Source of the DNA: Vibrio sp. HA2012
Lineage (GTDB): Bacteria > Pseudomonadota > Gammaproteobacteria > Enterobacterales > Vibrionaceae
NCBI RefSeq assembly: GCF_002812955.1
Contig: NZ_PFXK01000004.1
Location: forward strand, 1-64,000
DNA length: 64,000 bases
Direction of reading: 5' to 3'
Under the pieces are notes generated by a model. That model ran no database searches. It was not told the DNA's origin and saw only the letters and a list, made by a program, of their open reading frames with translations. Positions 28,322 through 36,954 of the stretch are shown here, in pieces; positions within the stretch are counted from its first letter, which is position 1, and every line of letters begins with the position of its first letter. The position numbers were made by a program, and so were the translations under genes.

Positions 28322-28357
28322 TGGGAATGCATACGTAAGTGGAAATGCAGACGTAAT
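28322..28357. repeat. Two-copy 18-bp repeat between era and recO
   Basis: TGGGAATGCATACGTAAG and TGGAAATGCAGACGTAAT lie in direct tandem in the era-recO gap, with three mismatches. Confidence 0.7.
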
Positions 28358-28372
28358 CAGGGGATGGCTAAT

Positions 28373-29104
28373 ATGAAGGAAGCTTCCGCTCTCCAGCGTT
28401 GTTTTGTTCTGCATCGCCGCCCCTACAGCGAATCCAGCCTGATCCTGGACGTATTCAGCGAAGAATACGGCCGCCTGACCCTGATGTCCAAAGGAGCCCG
28501 TAGCAAACGTTCTGCCCTGAAAGGTGCTTTGCAGCCTTTTACGCCGCTACTGATCAAATGGTCGGGAAAGGGCAGCATGAAAACCCTGCGTCAGGCTGAA
28601 CCCATCAGTCTCGGCCTGCCTCTGAGTGGGATCACACTTTACTCCGCCATGTATGTCAACGAATTGCTGGCGCGGGTTCTGGAAGCCGAAACCCCTTATC
28701 CTGCACTGTTTCACGACTACCTGCTGGTGCTGGCCGAACTGGCTCAGGCTGAGAACCCGGAACCGGCATTGCGCCGCTTTGAACTGGCGCTGCTGTCTGC
28801 CATGGGCTACGGCGTCGATTTTCTGCACTGCGCCGGAACCGGCGAACCGGTTGCCCCGGAGATGACTTATCGTTACCGGGAGCAGAAAGGCTTTATTGCC
28901 AGCGTACGCCGGGATAACCTGACCTTTCTGGGCAATGAACTGATTGCCATTGCTGAGCGGCGTTTTTTAACCAAAGAACAGCTAAAAGCGGCAAAGCGCT
29001 TTACACGCATAGCACTTAAGCCGTATCTTGGCGGAAAACCATTAAAAAGCAGGGAGCTATTTACCTTAAGGACAGCTCCCGTAGTACGGAGTACTGAATC
29101 ATGA
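28373..29104 (+). CDS. recO: DNA repair protein RecO
   Basis: Recombination mediator that with RecR loads RecA on SSB-coated DNA. It has 243 residues (E. coli 242): an N-terminal OB fold ([20 protein letters not shown]) and a helical C-terminal part with [17 protein letters not shown]. The ATG at 28373 is preferred over 28364 because AGGGG (28359-28363) touches the earlier ATG but sits 9 bases from the later one. It overlaps pdxJ by 4 bases. Confidence 0.93.
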   Translation: MKEASALQRCFVLHRRPYSESSLILDVFSEEYGRLTLMSKGARSKRSALKGALQPFTPLLIKWSGKGSMKTLRQAEPISLGLPLSGITLYSAMYVNELLARVLEAETPYPALFHDYLLVLAELAQAENPEPALRRFELALLSAMGYGVDFLHCAGTGEPVAPEMTYRYREQKGFIASVRRDNLTFLGNELIAIAERRFLTKEQLKAAKRFTRIALKPYLGGKPLKSRELFTLRTAPVVRSTES

Positions 29105-29832
29105 GTTCCATTCTTTTAGGCGTCAATATCGACCATATCGCAACCTTACGTAATGCCCGCGGAACGAAATATCCGGATCCTGTGCATGCGGCAGAAATCG
29201 CCGAACGTGCGGGTGCTGACGGCATTACCATTCATCTGCGTGAAGACCGCCGGCATATCAAAGACCGTGATGTACGGATCCTGCGTGAGACGATCCAGAC
29301 CCGGATGAACCTAGAAATGGCGGTCACGGATGAAATGGTCGACATTGCTGTCAGTACTAAACCTGAATACGTGTGTCTGGTGCCGGAAAAACGCGCAGAA
29401 CTGACCACAGAAGGCGGGCTGGATGTGGCCGGTCAGCTGGAAAAAATCAAAGCTGCGACAGCAAAACTGACGGCTGCCGGGATAAAAGTTTCCCTGTTTA
29501 TCGATGCCAGTAAAGCACAGATTGATGCCGCCAAGGCGTGCGGCGCTCCGTTTATCGAACTGCACACCGGGCACTATGCCGATGCAGAAACGGAAGACGA
29601 GCAGCAGAGCGAGCTGGCACGTATTGCAACGGCAGCGACGTATGCGACCGGACTGGGTATAACCGTGAACGCCGGGCATGGCCTGACTTACCACAATGTG
29701 GCGGCGATTGCAGCCTTGCCGGAAATCTATGAACTGAATATCGGTCACTCGATCATCGGTCGTGCCGTATTCGATGGGCTGGATAAGGCCGTGGCGGATA
29801 TGAAAGCCGTGATGCTGGAAGCGCGCCGCTAG
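29101..29832 (+). CDS. pdxJ: Pyridoxine 5'-phosphate synthase PdxJ
   Basis: TIM-barrel enzyme condensing 3-amino-1-hydroxyacetone phosphate with DXP, the last ring-forming step of vitamin B6 synthesis. epd, also in this window, acts earlier in the same pathway. The 243 residues start [18 protein letters not shown] and include [14 protein letters not shown] and [11 protein letters not shown]. It is coupled to recO through an ATGA overlap. Confidence 0.97.
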   Translation: MSSILLGVNIDHIATLRNARGTKYPDPVHAAEIAERAGADGITIHLREDRRHIKDRDVRILRETIQTRMNLEMAVTDEMVDIAVSTKPEYVCLVPEKRAELTTEGGLDVAGQLEKIKAATAKLTAAGIKVSLFIDASKAQIDAAKACGAPFIELHTGHYADAETEDEQQSELARIATAATYATGLGITVNAGHGLTYHNVAAIAALPEIYELNIGHSIIGRAVFDGLDKAVADMKAVMLEARR

Positions 29833-29909
29833 CGATTAATCGGAACTGAGCACTTTTTGTCTGCTGTTAATAATAACGGACTTCCTATATTGTATCGGGT
29901 GAGTATAAC

Positions 29910-30290
29910 GTGGCAATTCTTGGACTAGGCACCGATATCGCTGAAATCGGACGGATTGAACAAGCACTGGAACGCTCCGGTGAGGCTTTTGCCGAGCGTA
30001 TTCTGGCTGAGCCGGAAATGACGGTATTTGCCGGACTGAAGCAGAAATCCCGCTACCTGGCCAAACGTTTTGCCGCCAAAGAAGCTGCTTCAAAGGCACT
30101 GGGAACTGGCATTGCCCACGGCGTTACCTTTCATGATTTTGTGGTCAGCAACGATGAACACGGTAAACCCGTGCTGGTGCTGAGCCATAAAGCTCTGGAA
30201 ATCGCACAGGGTATGGGGGTGAAGCATACCCATATTTCTATCTCCGACGAACGCCACTACGCCGTAGTTACCGTGCTGTTTGAGTCTTAA
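29910..30290 (+). CDS. acpS: Holo-[acyl-carrier-protein] synthase
   Basis: Transfers 4'-phosphopantetheine from CoA to acyl carrier protein. It has 126 residues with the family motifs [13 protein letters not shown] (about 5-17) and [16 protein letters not shown] (about 52-67). The start is GTG at 29910. It ends the core string lepA-lepB-rnc-era-recO-pdxJ-acpS; accessory DNA begins directly behind it. Confidence 0.96.
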   Translation: MAILGLGTDIAEIGRIEQALERSGEAFAERILAEPEMTVFAGLKQKSRYLAKRFAAKEAASKALGTGIAHGVTFHDFVVSNDEHGKPVLVLSHKALEIAQGMGVKHTHISISDERHYAVVTVLFES

Positions 30291-30339
30291 TGCGGTATGA
30301 TCGGGTGTGACAAAAGCATCTCAAGAACAAAGGTGTTGA

Positions 30340-31686
30340 TTACGCTTGATACTCTTGCATTGTTTCAACTAAGTTATCCAATGAAAACCCACGATATTCA
30401 ATATCATAACCTTGTAGATTTAACTTATTCAAAAGGCTGTGGGATTTCTCTATTAATTTGGCCTCACTGTAACGTTTTTGCTGTCTCTTCACTTCGGCAA
30501 TGAGTATTTTTTTATCTAAGTCATTAATAGCCACGATATCGATCTCATTGTGACCCTTGGCATCCCAGTATCCACCAATCTTTCCAAATTGCTTTGATTC
30601 AACCAATATCTCGACGAACAGGCTCTCTAATTCCCGCCCCGAGTAAACGGTGAAATCTCGTTCAATATATCTTCGGATGTATTCGTAGTTCTCCATCTCA
30701 ACAGCACTTTTGTTGGCATGGATGAATCGAAACCAGAAATTCAGAAACGGATCGGAAATGGAGTAACGAATATCTCGTGAATTCTCTTTAGAGCTAATCG
30801 GGCGTTTTTTGGTAATTACATCAAAAACGCCATCAAGCTTTTCCAGATGAACTCCGACACTCATACCTAAGAAGTTTTCAATGCGGGCACGGCTTGTATT
30901 GCCTTTTGATATTGCACCAAGAATATCGAAGTAAATTCGATGTTCGGAGCCAAAATCTTCCACAAGTCGATGAGTTCCTTCTTTTATGAGTGGTGAGAAC
31001 TCGGAGATTACCGCCTCAAATAGGTCATCGTTCTCAGCGGAGAATCGGGTTAACCACTCAAGGTATTTGGGTATCCCGCCAGATAGGCACCACCATCGGA
31101 GCATATTTTCAGCATCAAATTGGTTGTGATCTTTCATTACCTCAGCAAGATAAGAGGGCTGCAACGGTTGAATTTTAAAGAATCTATCATCACGATTGAA
31201 TAGAGGCTCGTCTTTGCCTTTGAAAATCTTCGTCATCATGCTGTAAAGGGAGCCACAGCACACTAGGTGCATCATCGAGTCTCTCTTGTTTGCATCCCAT
31301 AAATTTTGCATATCGGAGAATAGAGCAGGGTTAACGATATCGATATCTTGAAACTCGTCAATGATGACGGTCAGAGGTTTTTGCTTTGTATAATCCAACA
31401 AGAACTCAATGATATCCCGCAGTGATTGGGGCTGGAAAAACTTAACACCGAGCTCACTATTGATGATTTCTGCGAATTCAGCCACTAAGGCGCTTTCACT
31501 CTTTCGACTGATGAAAAGGTAAAGGAATGGGGTATTGCCTTGGTGAAAAGCTTCGTTTAAAAGACGGGTTTTACCTACGCGTCGTCTCCCAACCATGACG
31601 CTAAGTTGCCCCTTTGTTTCTACTATTTGCGCAGAAACAGTTTGTAGAGCTTTTAATTCCTTCTGACGATTATAAAATTTTTTCAT
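30340..31686 (-). CDS. AAA ATPase with DUF234/nuclease-like C-terminus
   Basis: 448 residues. The P-loop GRRRVGKT is at 33-40 and Walker B VIIDEFQD at about 107-114, typical of the archaeal-type ATPase family (PF01637-like). The C-terminal third matches the DUF234 pattern. Near residues 380-410 a GYW...NEIDIVAI...IAEVK arrangement resembles a PD-(D/E)xK nuclease core. Relatives occur on mobile elements and the function is not established; defence or element maintenance is a guess. Base composition is more AT-rich than acpS and than the next genes. An 18-bp perfect inverted repeat lies 52 bases upstream of the start. It has no obvious partner gene. Confidence 0.82.
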   Translation of the reverse strand: MKKFYNRQKELKALQTVSAQIVETKGQLSVMVGRRRVGKTRLLNEAFHQGNTPFLYLFISRKSESALVAEFAEIINSELGVKFFQPQSLRDIIEFLLDYTKQKPLTVIIDEFQDIDIVNPALFSDMQNLWDANKRDSMMHLVCCGSLYSMMTKIFKGKDEPLFNRDDRFFKIQPLQPSYLAEVMKDHNQFDAENMLRWWCLSGGIPKYLEWLTRFSAENDDLFEAVISEFSPLIKEGTHRLVEDFGSEHRIYFDILGAISKGNTSRARIENFLGMSVGVHLEKLDGVFDVITKKRPISSKENSRDIRYSISDPFLNFWFRFIHANKSAVEMENYEYIRRYIERDFTVYSGRELESLFVEILVESKQFGKIGGYWDAKGHNEIDIVAINDLDKKILIAEVKRQQKRYSEAKLIEKSHSLLNKLNLQGYDIEYRGFSLDNLVETMQEYQA

Positions 31687-31738
31687 TACCTTTTACTTTT
31701 GCTTTCACGAATTAGCACTAGAATAGATCACGATACCT

Positions 31739-31777
31739 TTAGTGTAAATTATATTACTGTAATATAATTTACACTAA
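31739..31777. repeat. Perfect 18-bp inverted repeat, 3-base spacer
   Basis: TTAGTGTAAATTATATTA (31739-31756) and its exact complement (31760-31777) flank CTG. It is AT-rich and sits between the ATPase gene start and the lysis cassette. It could be an operator for the ATPase gene or a recombination site. It is unlike a GC-rich terminator. Confidence 0.9.
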
Positions 31778-31841
31778 TCAAAATGCTGTATGGCCGATGT
31801 CACCCCTCCCCCAAAGCGAGGGAAGGGCGAGGTTTATTCAC

Positions 31842-32180
31842 TCACTTCTTATTCAGCACGCCTCCGGTCAGATACAGACCGACAGCCGCCAGTACCGGGT
31901 AGCCGAATGCATCGTTGATCATCACACTTAACGGCTGCCACGCCAGTCCGTGCATACAACCGAGAATGACACAGATATGCAGGCACACATAGGGGACAGT
32001 GAACAACAACACAATATAGCGCTGTACTAACTTAAACGGCTCGTAAGCCTTCAGCAGGTTCAGTTTATATTGTGATTTTTCTTCGTCGGTAAAAAACATC
32101 GCATCTCCTGTTTTGGTCAGAGTGTTCAGGCCTTTTTCCAACAGCGTCGGGCTGCCAAATATTCGTCCGAATAAACCCAT
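31842..32180 (-). CDS. Phage-type holin (3TM GTA holin-like)
   Basis: 112 residues. A short amphipathic N-terminus (MGLFGRIFGSP) and a charged linker lead into hydrophobic helices at about 52-76 and 85-108. This is the layout of the three-helix holins found in prophages and gene transfer agents. Holins permeabilise the inner membrane and release an endolysin. The next gene upstream on the same strand encodes an amidase 3 bases away, which supports the call. Confidence 0.7.
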   Translation of the reverse strand: MGLFGRIFGSPTLLEKGLNTLTKTGDAMFFTDEEKSQYKLNLLKAYEPFKLVQRYIVLLFTVPYVCLHICVILGCMHGLAWQPLSVMINDAFGYPVLAAVGLYLTGGVLNKK

Positions 32181-32183
32181 CGG

Positions 32184-32621
32184 TTACTCCTTTTCGGGTA
32201 GTGGTAAAAACGGATCCGCATGGATACTGATCACAGGGCAGGCTTTGCCGGAGTCCCATTGGGAGTGGGCGCAGACATGCGCATCATCAATGGCAAAGAC
32301 ATGCTGCAATTCAGCCAGCAGCAGAAACAGCGACTTGCGCTGGGCGAGGGTAAAATTATCCTGCGGGTACTGCTGCGTATCGCATCCGCCAATCAGACAC
32401 ACGCCGATATTGCCCCGGTTATGTCCTCTGACATGCGCCCCGGTCCGGGTCAGTGGCCGTCCATGCTCCACGGTGCCACAACGGCGGATCACATAGTGAT
32501 AACCGATATCCTGCCAGCCTTTCTGCTGATGCCAGTGGCGGATCTCTGCGACTCCGATATCCATATCGGGTGGGGTTGCGCTGCAGTGAACCGTGATGTA
32601 TTTAAGCGGATGTTGTTTCAT
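32184..32621 (-). CDS. T7-lysozyme-like N-acetylmuramoyl-L-alanine amidase
   Basis: Endolysin of the amidase_2/PGRP fold; 145 residues. All T7 lysozyme active-site residues have counterparts: zinc ligands His12, His119 and Cys128, plus Tyr41 and Lys126 (T7: His17, His122, Cys130, Tyr46, Lys128). There is no signal peptide, so export depends on the neighbouring holin. It overlaps the upstream 165-residue gene by 4 bases. Confidence 0.88.
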   Translation of the reverse strand: MKQHPLKYITVHCSATPPDMDIGVAEIRHWHQQKGWQDIGYHYVIRRCGTVEHGRPLTRTGAHVRGHNRGNIGVCLIGGCDTQQYPQDNFTLAQRKSLFLLLAELQHVFAIDDAHVCAHSQWDSGKACPVISIHADPFLPLPEKE

Positions 32622-33115
32622 TCTGCCTCCGTCGGTTGTGTTTCCAGCAACTGTATAAACTGCGCCAGTTCCTGTTCCAAACGATAATAAAGCTGGTTGA
32701 CCCAGTGCTCGCTCATCTGTAATTGCTCGGCGCTGATGGTGCCGAAGCGGTACACATGCAGCGCCTGCCGGTATGTCACCTTATGCTTCTGACAAAGCAA
32801 CAGATACAGACAGGTGAGGGCAACGGCTGTTTGTTGCTGCCGGGTAAACGGTGCGTGTGCCATCTGCTGCCGGAGCCACACCATCAGGGTCAGAAAATAC
32901 CGCTGCCGGGTGTGAACATAGCGCAGGTAGGCCAGACAGAACCCCCGCGGACAATGACGTTTTGCCCGGGCAAGCTGGTACAAGAAGGTTTCCTGGCTGA
33001 TAAGCTCGCCGTACTCCTGCTCCGGCGGCACAAACAGGCTCTGCTGCTGCCGGGTTTCTGCACTGGCGGTTGCAGGGGAATAAACCGCGATAAATCGCCG
33101 TATTGTCATGCACAT
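32618..33115 (-). CDS. Unknown protein heading the lysis cassette
   Basis: 165 residues, basic and rich in Tyr, Leu and Gln, with no signal peptide, membrane helix or motif I can name. A segment of cysteines (KRHCPRGFCLAY, about 52-63) and a probable helical C-terminus are visible. It is the first gene on the minus strand before amidase and holin, overlapping the amidase by 4 bases. In prophages that place is often taken by a late antiterminator (Q type), so a regulatory role is an inference from position only. Confidence 0.6.
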   Translation of the reverse strand: MCMTIRRFIAVYSPATASAETRQQQSLFVPPEQEYGELISQETFLYQLARAKRHCPRGFCLAYLRYVHTRQRYFLTLMVWLRQQMAHAPFTRQQQTAVALTCLYLLLCQKHKVTYRQALHVYRFGTISAEQLQMSEHWVNQLYYRLEQELAQFIQLLETQPTEAE

Positions 33116-33409
33116 AGATTGATCTCCGGTGATGGGTAACAGGATAAATATGGCCTCCTTGTGGCTGAGTCAGGGCACAGAGTAAAAGAGAAACCGGCAG
33201 AAGGGGCGGGCAGTTTGAGCAAAGAAACAGTTTTGTTGCGTTTTTGGAGTGACCACACAGAGTGGGCTAAAAAAGAGGTTTCTTTTCCGGAAAAAATAAA
33301 CGTTCGTTCGTAAAATCAACAACTAACCCGATTTATTGATAGTCAACTCAACCCTAATCAGCCATTCGCTGTTTAGGTGGAGGCTCCTCATTCCACATAA
33401 GGAGCACGT
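33116..33409. promoter_or_regulatory. Divergent intergenic region of the phage-like genes
   Basis: 294 bases between the lysis cassette (minus) and the HTH gene (plus). It contains a GTGGA/TCCAC stem at 33377-33396 just before the plus-strand gene and an imperfect palindrome around TTGATAGTCAACTCAA. No operator is assigned. Confidence 0.4.
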
Positions 33410-33958
33410 ATGAGCCAACAGCTGATATTGTCATTTATGGCAGTAAAAACCGGTTCTCCCATCAGTAAACTGATCCTGTTAAAGCTTGCCGATAACGCAG
33501 ACAGCCGCGGCGTCTGTTTCCCTTCTTGTGACTACCTTGCCCGGTATTGTGAAATTTCACTGCGCACGGTCAAAAGCCATATCAAAACCTTAGAGAAAGA
33601 CGGTTTTATTACCCGGATCAACCGTTTCGATAACAGGGGAAGGCAGCGAAGCAATCTGTATCAGTTGCGTATACCGGAGAACTGCCATGTGGAGCCATGC
33701 TATTCCTGCACGGGGGAGGACGCAGCGGCTGCACCGGCAGAGGATGATCGCGCTGCACACATAACCGGTCATAAAGAAAAAGATCTTCAGAAGGCGGGCA
33801 GTTTACGGCATCGGCAAGCGAGCTCAGCATCAGACACCCAGCCGGGAATAACCGATAAAGCACTCGAAAAATACCGCAATAGCGGCAAGAAACACCCCAT
33901 CGAACGGCATATTCAGCATATGCTCCGACAGCATAAATGTTCAGTAACAGGCAGGTGA
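33410..33958 (+). CDS. Helix-turn-helix protein, phage replication or regulator type
   Basis: 182 residues. The N-terminal winged HTH (about 18-70: LILLKLADNADSRG...SLRTVKSHIKTLEKDGFI) is the type found at the start of phage O-like replication initiators and plasmid Rep-associated proteins. The C-terminal half is Ala/His/Gln-rich and looks disordered, without the usual replication domain. AAGGAGCACGT gives a strong ribosome-binding site. It is followed 3 bases later by a 102-residue gene. Confidence 0.65.
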   Translation: MSQQLILSFMAVKTGSPISKLILLKLADNADSRGVCFPSCDYLARYCEISLRTVKSHIKTLEKDGFITRINRFDNRGRQRSNLYQLRIPENCHVEPCYSCTGEDAAAAPAEDDRAAHITGHKEKDLQKAGSLRHRQASSASDTQPGITDKALEKYRNSGKKHPIERHIQHMLRQHKCSVTGR

Positions 33959-33961
33959 TGT

Positions 33962-34270
33962 ATGAAAACACGCTTAACGCTACAAGAGGAAAAACGGATC
34001 TTACAGGCCCACATTAACGGTGCTGATGGCCGCACTTACGAGCTGCTGAACCTGCTATTCTGTGCTTATCCGCAGCCGGTGAGCCTGGAGGAGATCAACC
34101 GGCAACTGCGCATCACCGGGAAATACACCCTGCATTCCATACTGCGCAACGCCAGAATCTTTATTGATGTGGAAACAATAAACACCGATGGCAAACCCAC
34201 TCACCTGCTTATTGGCGTGCAATGCATCAAAGAAGCCCGGCAGCGGTATGTGATTAACCGCTGTTTCTGA
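33962..34270 (+). CDS. Small hypothetical protein, possible winged helix
   Basis: 102 residues. The order QAHINGADGRTYELLNLL, SLEEINRQLRITGKYTLHSILRNARIF and a terminal strand pair suggests a small winged-helix DNA-binding fold, but no family is recognised. It lies 3 bases after the HTH gene and is presumably co-transcribed with it. Its end marks the boundary to the polysaccharide locus leader. Confidence 0.6.
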   Translation: MKTRLTLQEEKRILQAHINGADGRTYELLNLLFCAYPQPVSLEEINRQLRITGKYTLHSILRNARIFIDVETINTDGKPTHLLIGVQCIKEARQRYVINRCF

Positions 34271-34389
34271 TGTGTTTTTATACCGTCTCAGCCCGGAAAA
34301 GCACCTTGTTTTTCCGGGTGCTCAAGTTGTATACAGTTAAGTTACGTATCGAATCACAATTTGTAACCGAATGCCGACAAGCAGTCGCA

Positions 34390-34428
34390 CCCAAGTGTGT
34401 TTTGGTTTACACTCTTGGGCACCAAAAC
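34390..34428 (+). promoter_or_regulatory. Predicted H-type RNA pseudoknot
   Basis: Stem 1 pairs CCCAAGTGT (34390-34398) with ACACTCTTGGG (34409-34419, 2-base bulge). The loop GTTTTGGT (34399-34406) is exactly complementary to ACCAAAAC (34421-34428). It lies about 60 bases before ops. Confidence 0.55.
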
Positions 34429-34461
34429 ACGCAGAAAGCAAGAGTATTTGCGAAAGACTAT

Positions 34462-34500
34462 TGAACGCATTTAGGGGCGAAACCTAAGGGCGGTAGCGTG
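34462..34500 (+). promoter_or_regulatory. JUMPstart element with ops (RfaH recruitment site)
   Basis: The 12-base ops core GGCGGTAGCGTG (34489-34500) is exact and is preceded by a TTAGG/CCTAA hairpin, as in JUMPstart sequences of surface polysaccharide operons. The ops pauses RNA polymerase and loads RfaH, suppressing termination over long operons. Confidence 0.93.
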
Positions 34501-34768
34501 TTTGAAATGAGAGATATGTTTGGATTGTATCTTAAGTCTGTTTGGTTACAACATATTTACAACTAATTAATATTAATTATTTTAGATATAAAATATATTA
34601 AAAGTCAAAGCAATTGCAATGAAAAATCTACATGTGGAATTTGGTGATTTTTCTATTTCTATAATATAGAATATAAAGAAAACCCAATTTGTCAAATGGT
34701 TAATGTTTTTGTGTGGTGTTAATGAAAATGCTACCTCAATAAAATAAGTTAATAGGTATAAAATAAAT

Positions 34769-35782
34769 ATGTTAAATAATAAAGTGGTATTAATTACCGG
34801 TGGTACAGGATCTTTTGGTAAACAATTTATTAAAACTATTTTAAATAGATTCTCTAAAGTAAAAAAAATAATCATATTTTCACGAGATGAGTTAAAACAG
34901 TTTGAATTAAAACAAAAGTATCCTCATAAATATTATCCGCAGTTGCGTTTTTTTATTGGTGATGTCCGTGATCGCCAGCGTATGATTCAGGCTTGTGAAG
35001 GGGTGGATGTGATAATTCATGCCGCAGCTATCAAACAAGTTGATACTGCTGAATACAACCCGACAGAATGCATTCGAACAAACGTTGATGGTGCCGAAAA
35101 TGTGATACATGCAGCGTTGAGCTGTGGTGTAAAAGATGTTGTTGCGCTTTCTACAGATAAAGCATGCGCACCAGTAAATCTTTACGGTGCAACAAAATTA
35201 GTATCAGATAAACTTTTTACTGCAGCCAATAACATTAAGGGTTCCAGAGATATTCGTTTTAGTGTTGTTCGCTATGGAAATGTGATGGGTTCTCGAGGCT
35301 CAGTTATTCCTTTCTTTATGAAGAAAAAAGAAGAGGGTGTACTTCCAATCACTCATGAAGAAATGACACGTTTTAATATTTCGTTGCAAGATGGCGTCAA
35401 TATGGTGATGTACGCGATTGAACATCATTTGGGGGGGGAAATTTTTATTCCTAAAATTCCATCTTATCGTGTTATTGAGGTGGCTAAAGCTGTTGCTCCT
35501 GAGTGTGAGATGAAAATTGTTGGTGTGCGGCCAGGTGAAAAGATTCATGAGGAGATGATTACGGATGCTGACTCTTTAAATACTATAGACTTAGGTAAAT
35601 ATTATGTAATTTTACCATCAGTGTCTTTTGATAATACCGAAGAGGATTTTATTAAGCATCATAACGCTAAAAAAGTACCATTTGGTTTTAAATATAACTC
35701 CGGTACTAACACTGAGTGGGAAACCGTAGAAAGCCTCCGTGAGCTAATTAAAGAACATGTTGACCCTAACTTTACAGTGTGA
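34769..35782 (+). CDS. pseB: UDP-GlcNAc 4,6-dehydratase (C5-inverting) PseB
   Basis: First step of CMP-pseudaminic acid synthesis: dehydration of UDP-GlcNAc with C5 epimerisation. It is an extended short-chain dehydrogenase with the NADP motif GGTGSFG at 11-17, the catalytic Y-x3-K in LYGATKLVSDK, and family segments AAIKQVDTAEYNP and VVRYGNVMGSRGS. 337 residues, full length. It is the first gene after the ops leader and overlaps pseC by 4 bases. A G8 tract at 35431-35438 encodes part of HLGGE. Confidence 0.93.
   Translation: MLNNKVVLITGGTGSFGKQFIKTILNRFSKVKKIIIFSRDELKQFELKQKYPHKYYPQLRFFIGDVRDRQRMIQACEGVDVIIHAAAIKQVDTAEYNPTECIRTNVDGAENVIHAALSCGVKDVVALSTDKACAPVNLYGATKLVSDKLFTAANNIKGSRDIRFSVVRYGNVMGSRGSVIPFFMKKKEEGVLPITHEEMTRFNISLQDGVNMVMYAIEHHLGGEIFIPKIPSYRVIEVAKAVAPECEMKIVGVRPGEKIHEEMITDADSLNTIDLGKYYVILPSVSFDNTEEDFIKHHNAKKVPFGFKYNSGTNTEWETVESLRELIKEHVDPNFTV
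35431..35438 (+). repeat. G8 homopolymer in pseB
   Basis: Eight consecutive G inside the coding region. A one-base slip would truncate PseB. Confidence 0.95.
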
Positions 35783-36951
35783 GTAACAAAGTGATCCCAT
35801 ACGGCAGACAAGAGATTACCCAGCAAGATATTGATGGGGTTGTAGAAGTCCTTCAATCCGATTTTTTGACTCAGGGGCCTAAGGTTCCTGAGTTTGAAAA
35901 AGCTCTGATGAATCAAACTGGAGCTACGCATGCTTTGGCAGTAAATAGTGCAACATCAGCTTTGCATATCGCTTGTCTGGCGCTTGGATTAGGCGAGGGG
36001 GATTGGTTATGGACGTCACCAATCACGTTTGTAGCTTCAGCAAACTGTGGTTTGTATTGTAGAGCAAAAGTTGATTTTGTTGATATTGACCCTAACACCT
36101 ACAATATGTGTCCGGTGAAACTGGAGCAAAAATTAGTAGAAGCAAAAGCCAAAGGGACCTTGCCTAAAGTGGTCGTGCCGGTTCATTTATGTGGACAGCC
36201 GTGTGATATGAAGGCGATAGGCAAGCTTGCGAAAGAATATGGATTTAAAGTAATCGAAGATGCTTCGCATGCCATTGGCGGCCAATATCATGGTCAACCC
36301 ATAGGGAATTGTGAGTATTCTGATATTACGGTATTTAGCTTCCATCCGGTGAAAATAGTGACCACTGCTGAAGGTGGGGCTGCGTTGACCAATCAGTCAG
36401 AGTTAGCAGAAAGAATGGCTCTCTTCCGTAGCCATGGTGTTACCCGGGATCCTGCTTTGATAGAAGGAGAGTCCCACGGTGGTTGGTATTATCAGCAAGT
36501 TGAGCTTGGTTATAATTACCGGATGACAGAGCTTCAGGCTGCATTGGGTGTTACTCAAATGCAAAGACTGGAGCGGTTTGTGTCGGCAAGACATAAGCTG
36601 GCAAAGCGATATAACGAGTTATTAAAAGACTTGCCGGTAACGGTTCCTTACCAGCTGGAAAATACATATTCTGGTCTGCATTTATATGTTATTCGTTTGC
36701 AGCTGGATAATATCGTGCTTTCTCATCGGGAAGTGTTCGAATTGCTCAGAGAACGTGGGGTTGGAGTTAACTTGCATTATATTCCTGTACATACCCAACC
36801 TTATTATCAGCGTATGGGCTTTAAACAAGGCGATTTTCCTGAATCAGAACGCTATTACCAAGAGGCAATCTCCCTGCCAATATTTCATAGTATGAGTTTG
36901 GAGCAGCAGGATACTGTCGTAAAGGTTTTATCTGATATCTTAGCGAGGTAA
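35779..36951 (+). CDS. pseC: UDP-4-keto-6-deoxy-L-AltNAc 4-aminotransferase PseC
   Basis: PLP-dependent sugar aminotransferase (DegT/DnrJ/EryC1 family) adding the 4-amino group that becomes N7 of pseudaminic acid. It has 390 residues. The PLP lysine is Lys192 in FSFHPVKIVTTAEGG, and EDASHAIGG carries the PLP-binding Asp. The GTG start overlaps the pseB stop. Confidence 0.92.
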   Translation: MSNKVIPYGRQEITQQDIDGVVEVLQSDFLTQGPKVPEFEKALMNQTGATHALAVNSATSALHIACLALGLGEGDWLWTSPITFVASANCGLYCRAKVDFVDIDPNTYNMCPVKLEQKLVEAKAKGTLPKVVVPVHLCGQPCDMKAIGKLAKEYGFKVIEDASHAIGGQYHGQPIGNCEYSDITVFSFHPVKIVTTAEGGAALTNQSELAERMALFRSHGVTRDPALIEGESHGGWYYQQVELGYNYRMTELQAALGVTQMQRLERFVSARHKLAKRYNELLKDLPVTVPYQLENTYSGLHLYVIRLQLDNIVLSHREVFELLRERGVGVNLHYIPVHTQPYYQRMGFKQGDFPESERYYQEAISLPIFHSMSLEQQDTVVKVLSDILAR

Positions 36952-36954
36952 GTA

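Larger units (their letters stand above)
34271..34768. other. Leader region of the polysaccharide operon
   Basis: 498 bases without a convincing gene. From left to right: a predicted pseudoknot (34390-34428), the JUMPstart/ops element (34462-34500), then about 268 bases of very AT-rich leader before pseB. The promoter should lie upstream of ops, but I cannot place its boxes with confidence. Confidence 0.6.

Noticed and set aside
33197..33810. Shared GGCGGGCAGTTT in the divergent region and inside the HTH gene
   Set aside because: Only a 12-base match in two unrelated contexts; not enough to call a binding site.
34270..34464. 64-codon plus-strand reading frame after the small winged-helix-like gene
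   Set aside because: Begins exactly at the preceding stop, has no ribosome-binding site and its sequence overlaps the predicted pseudoknot; composition looks non-coding.
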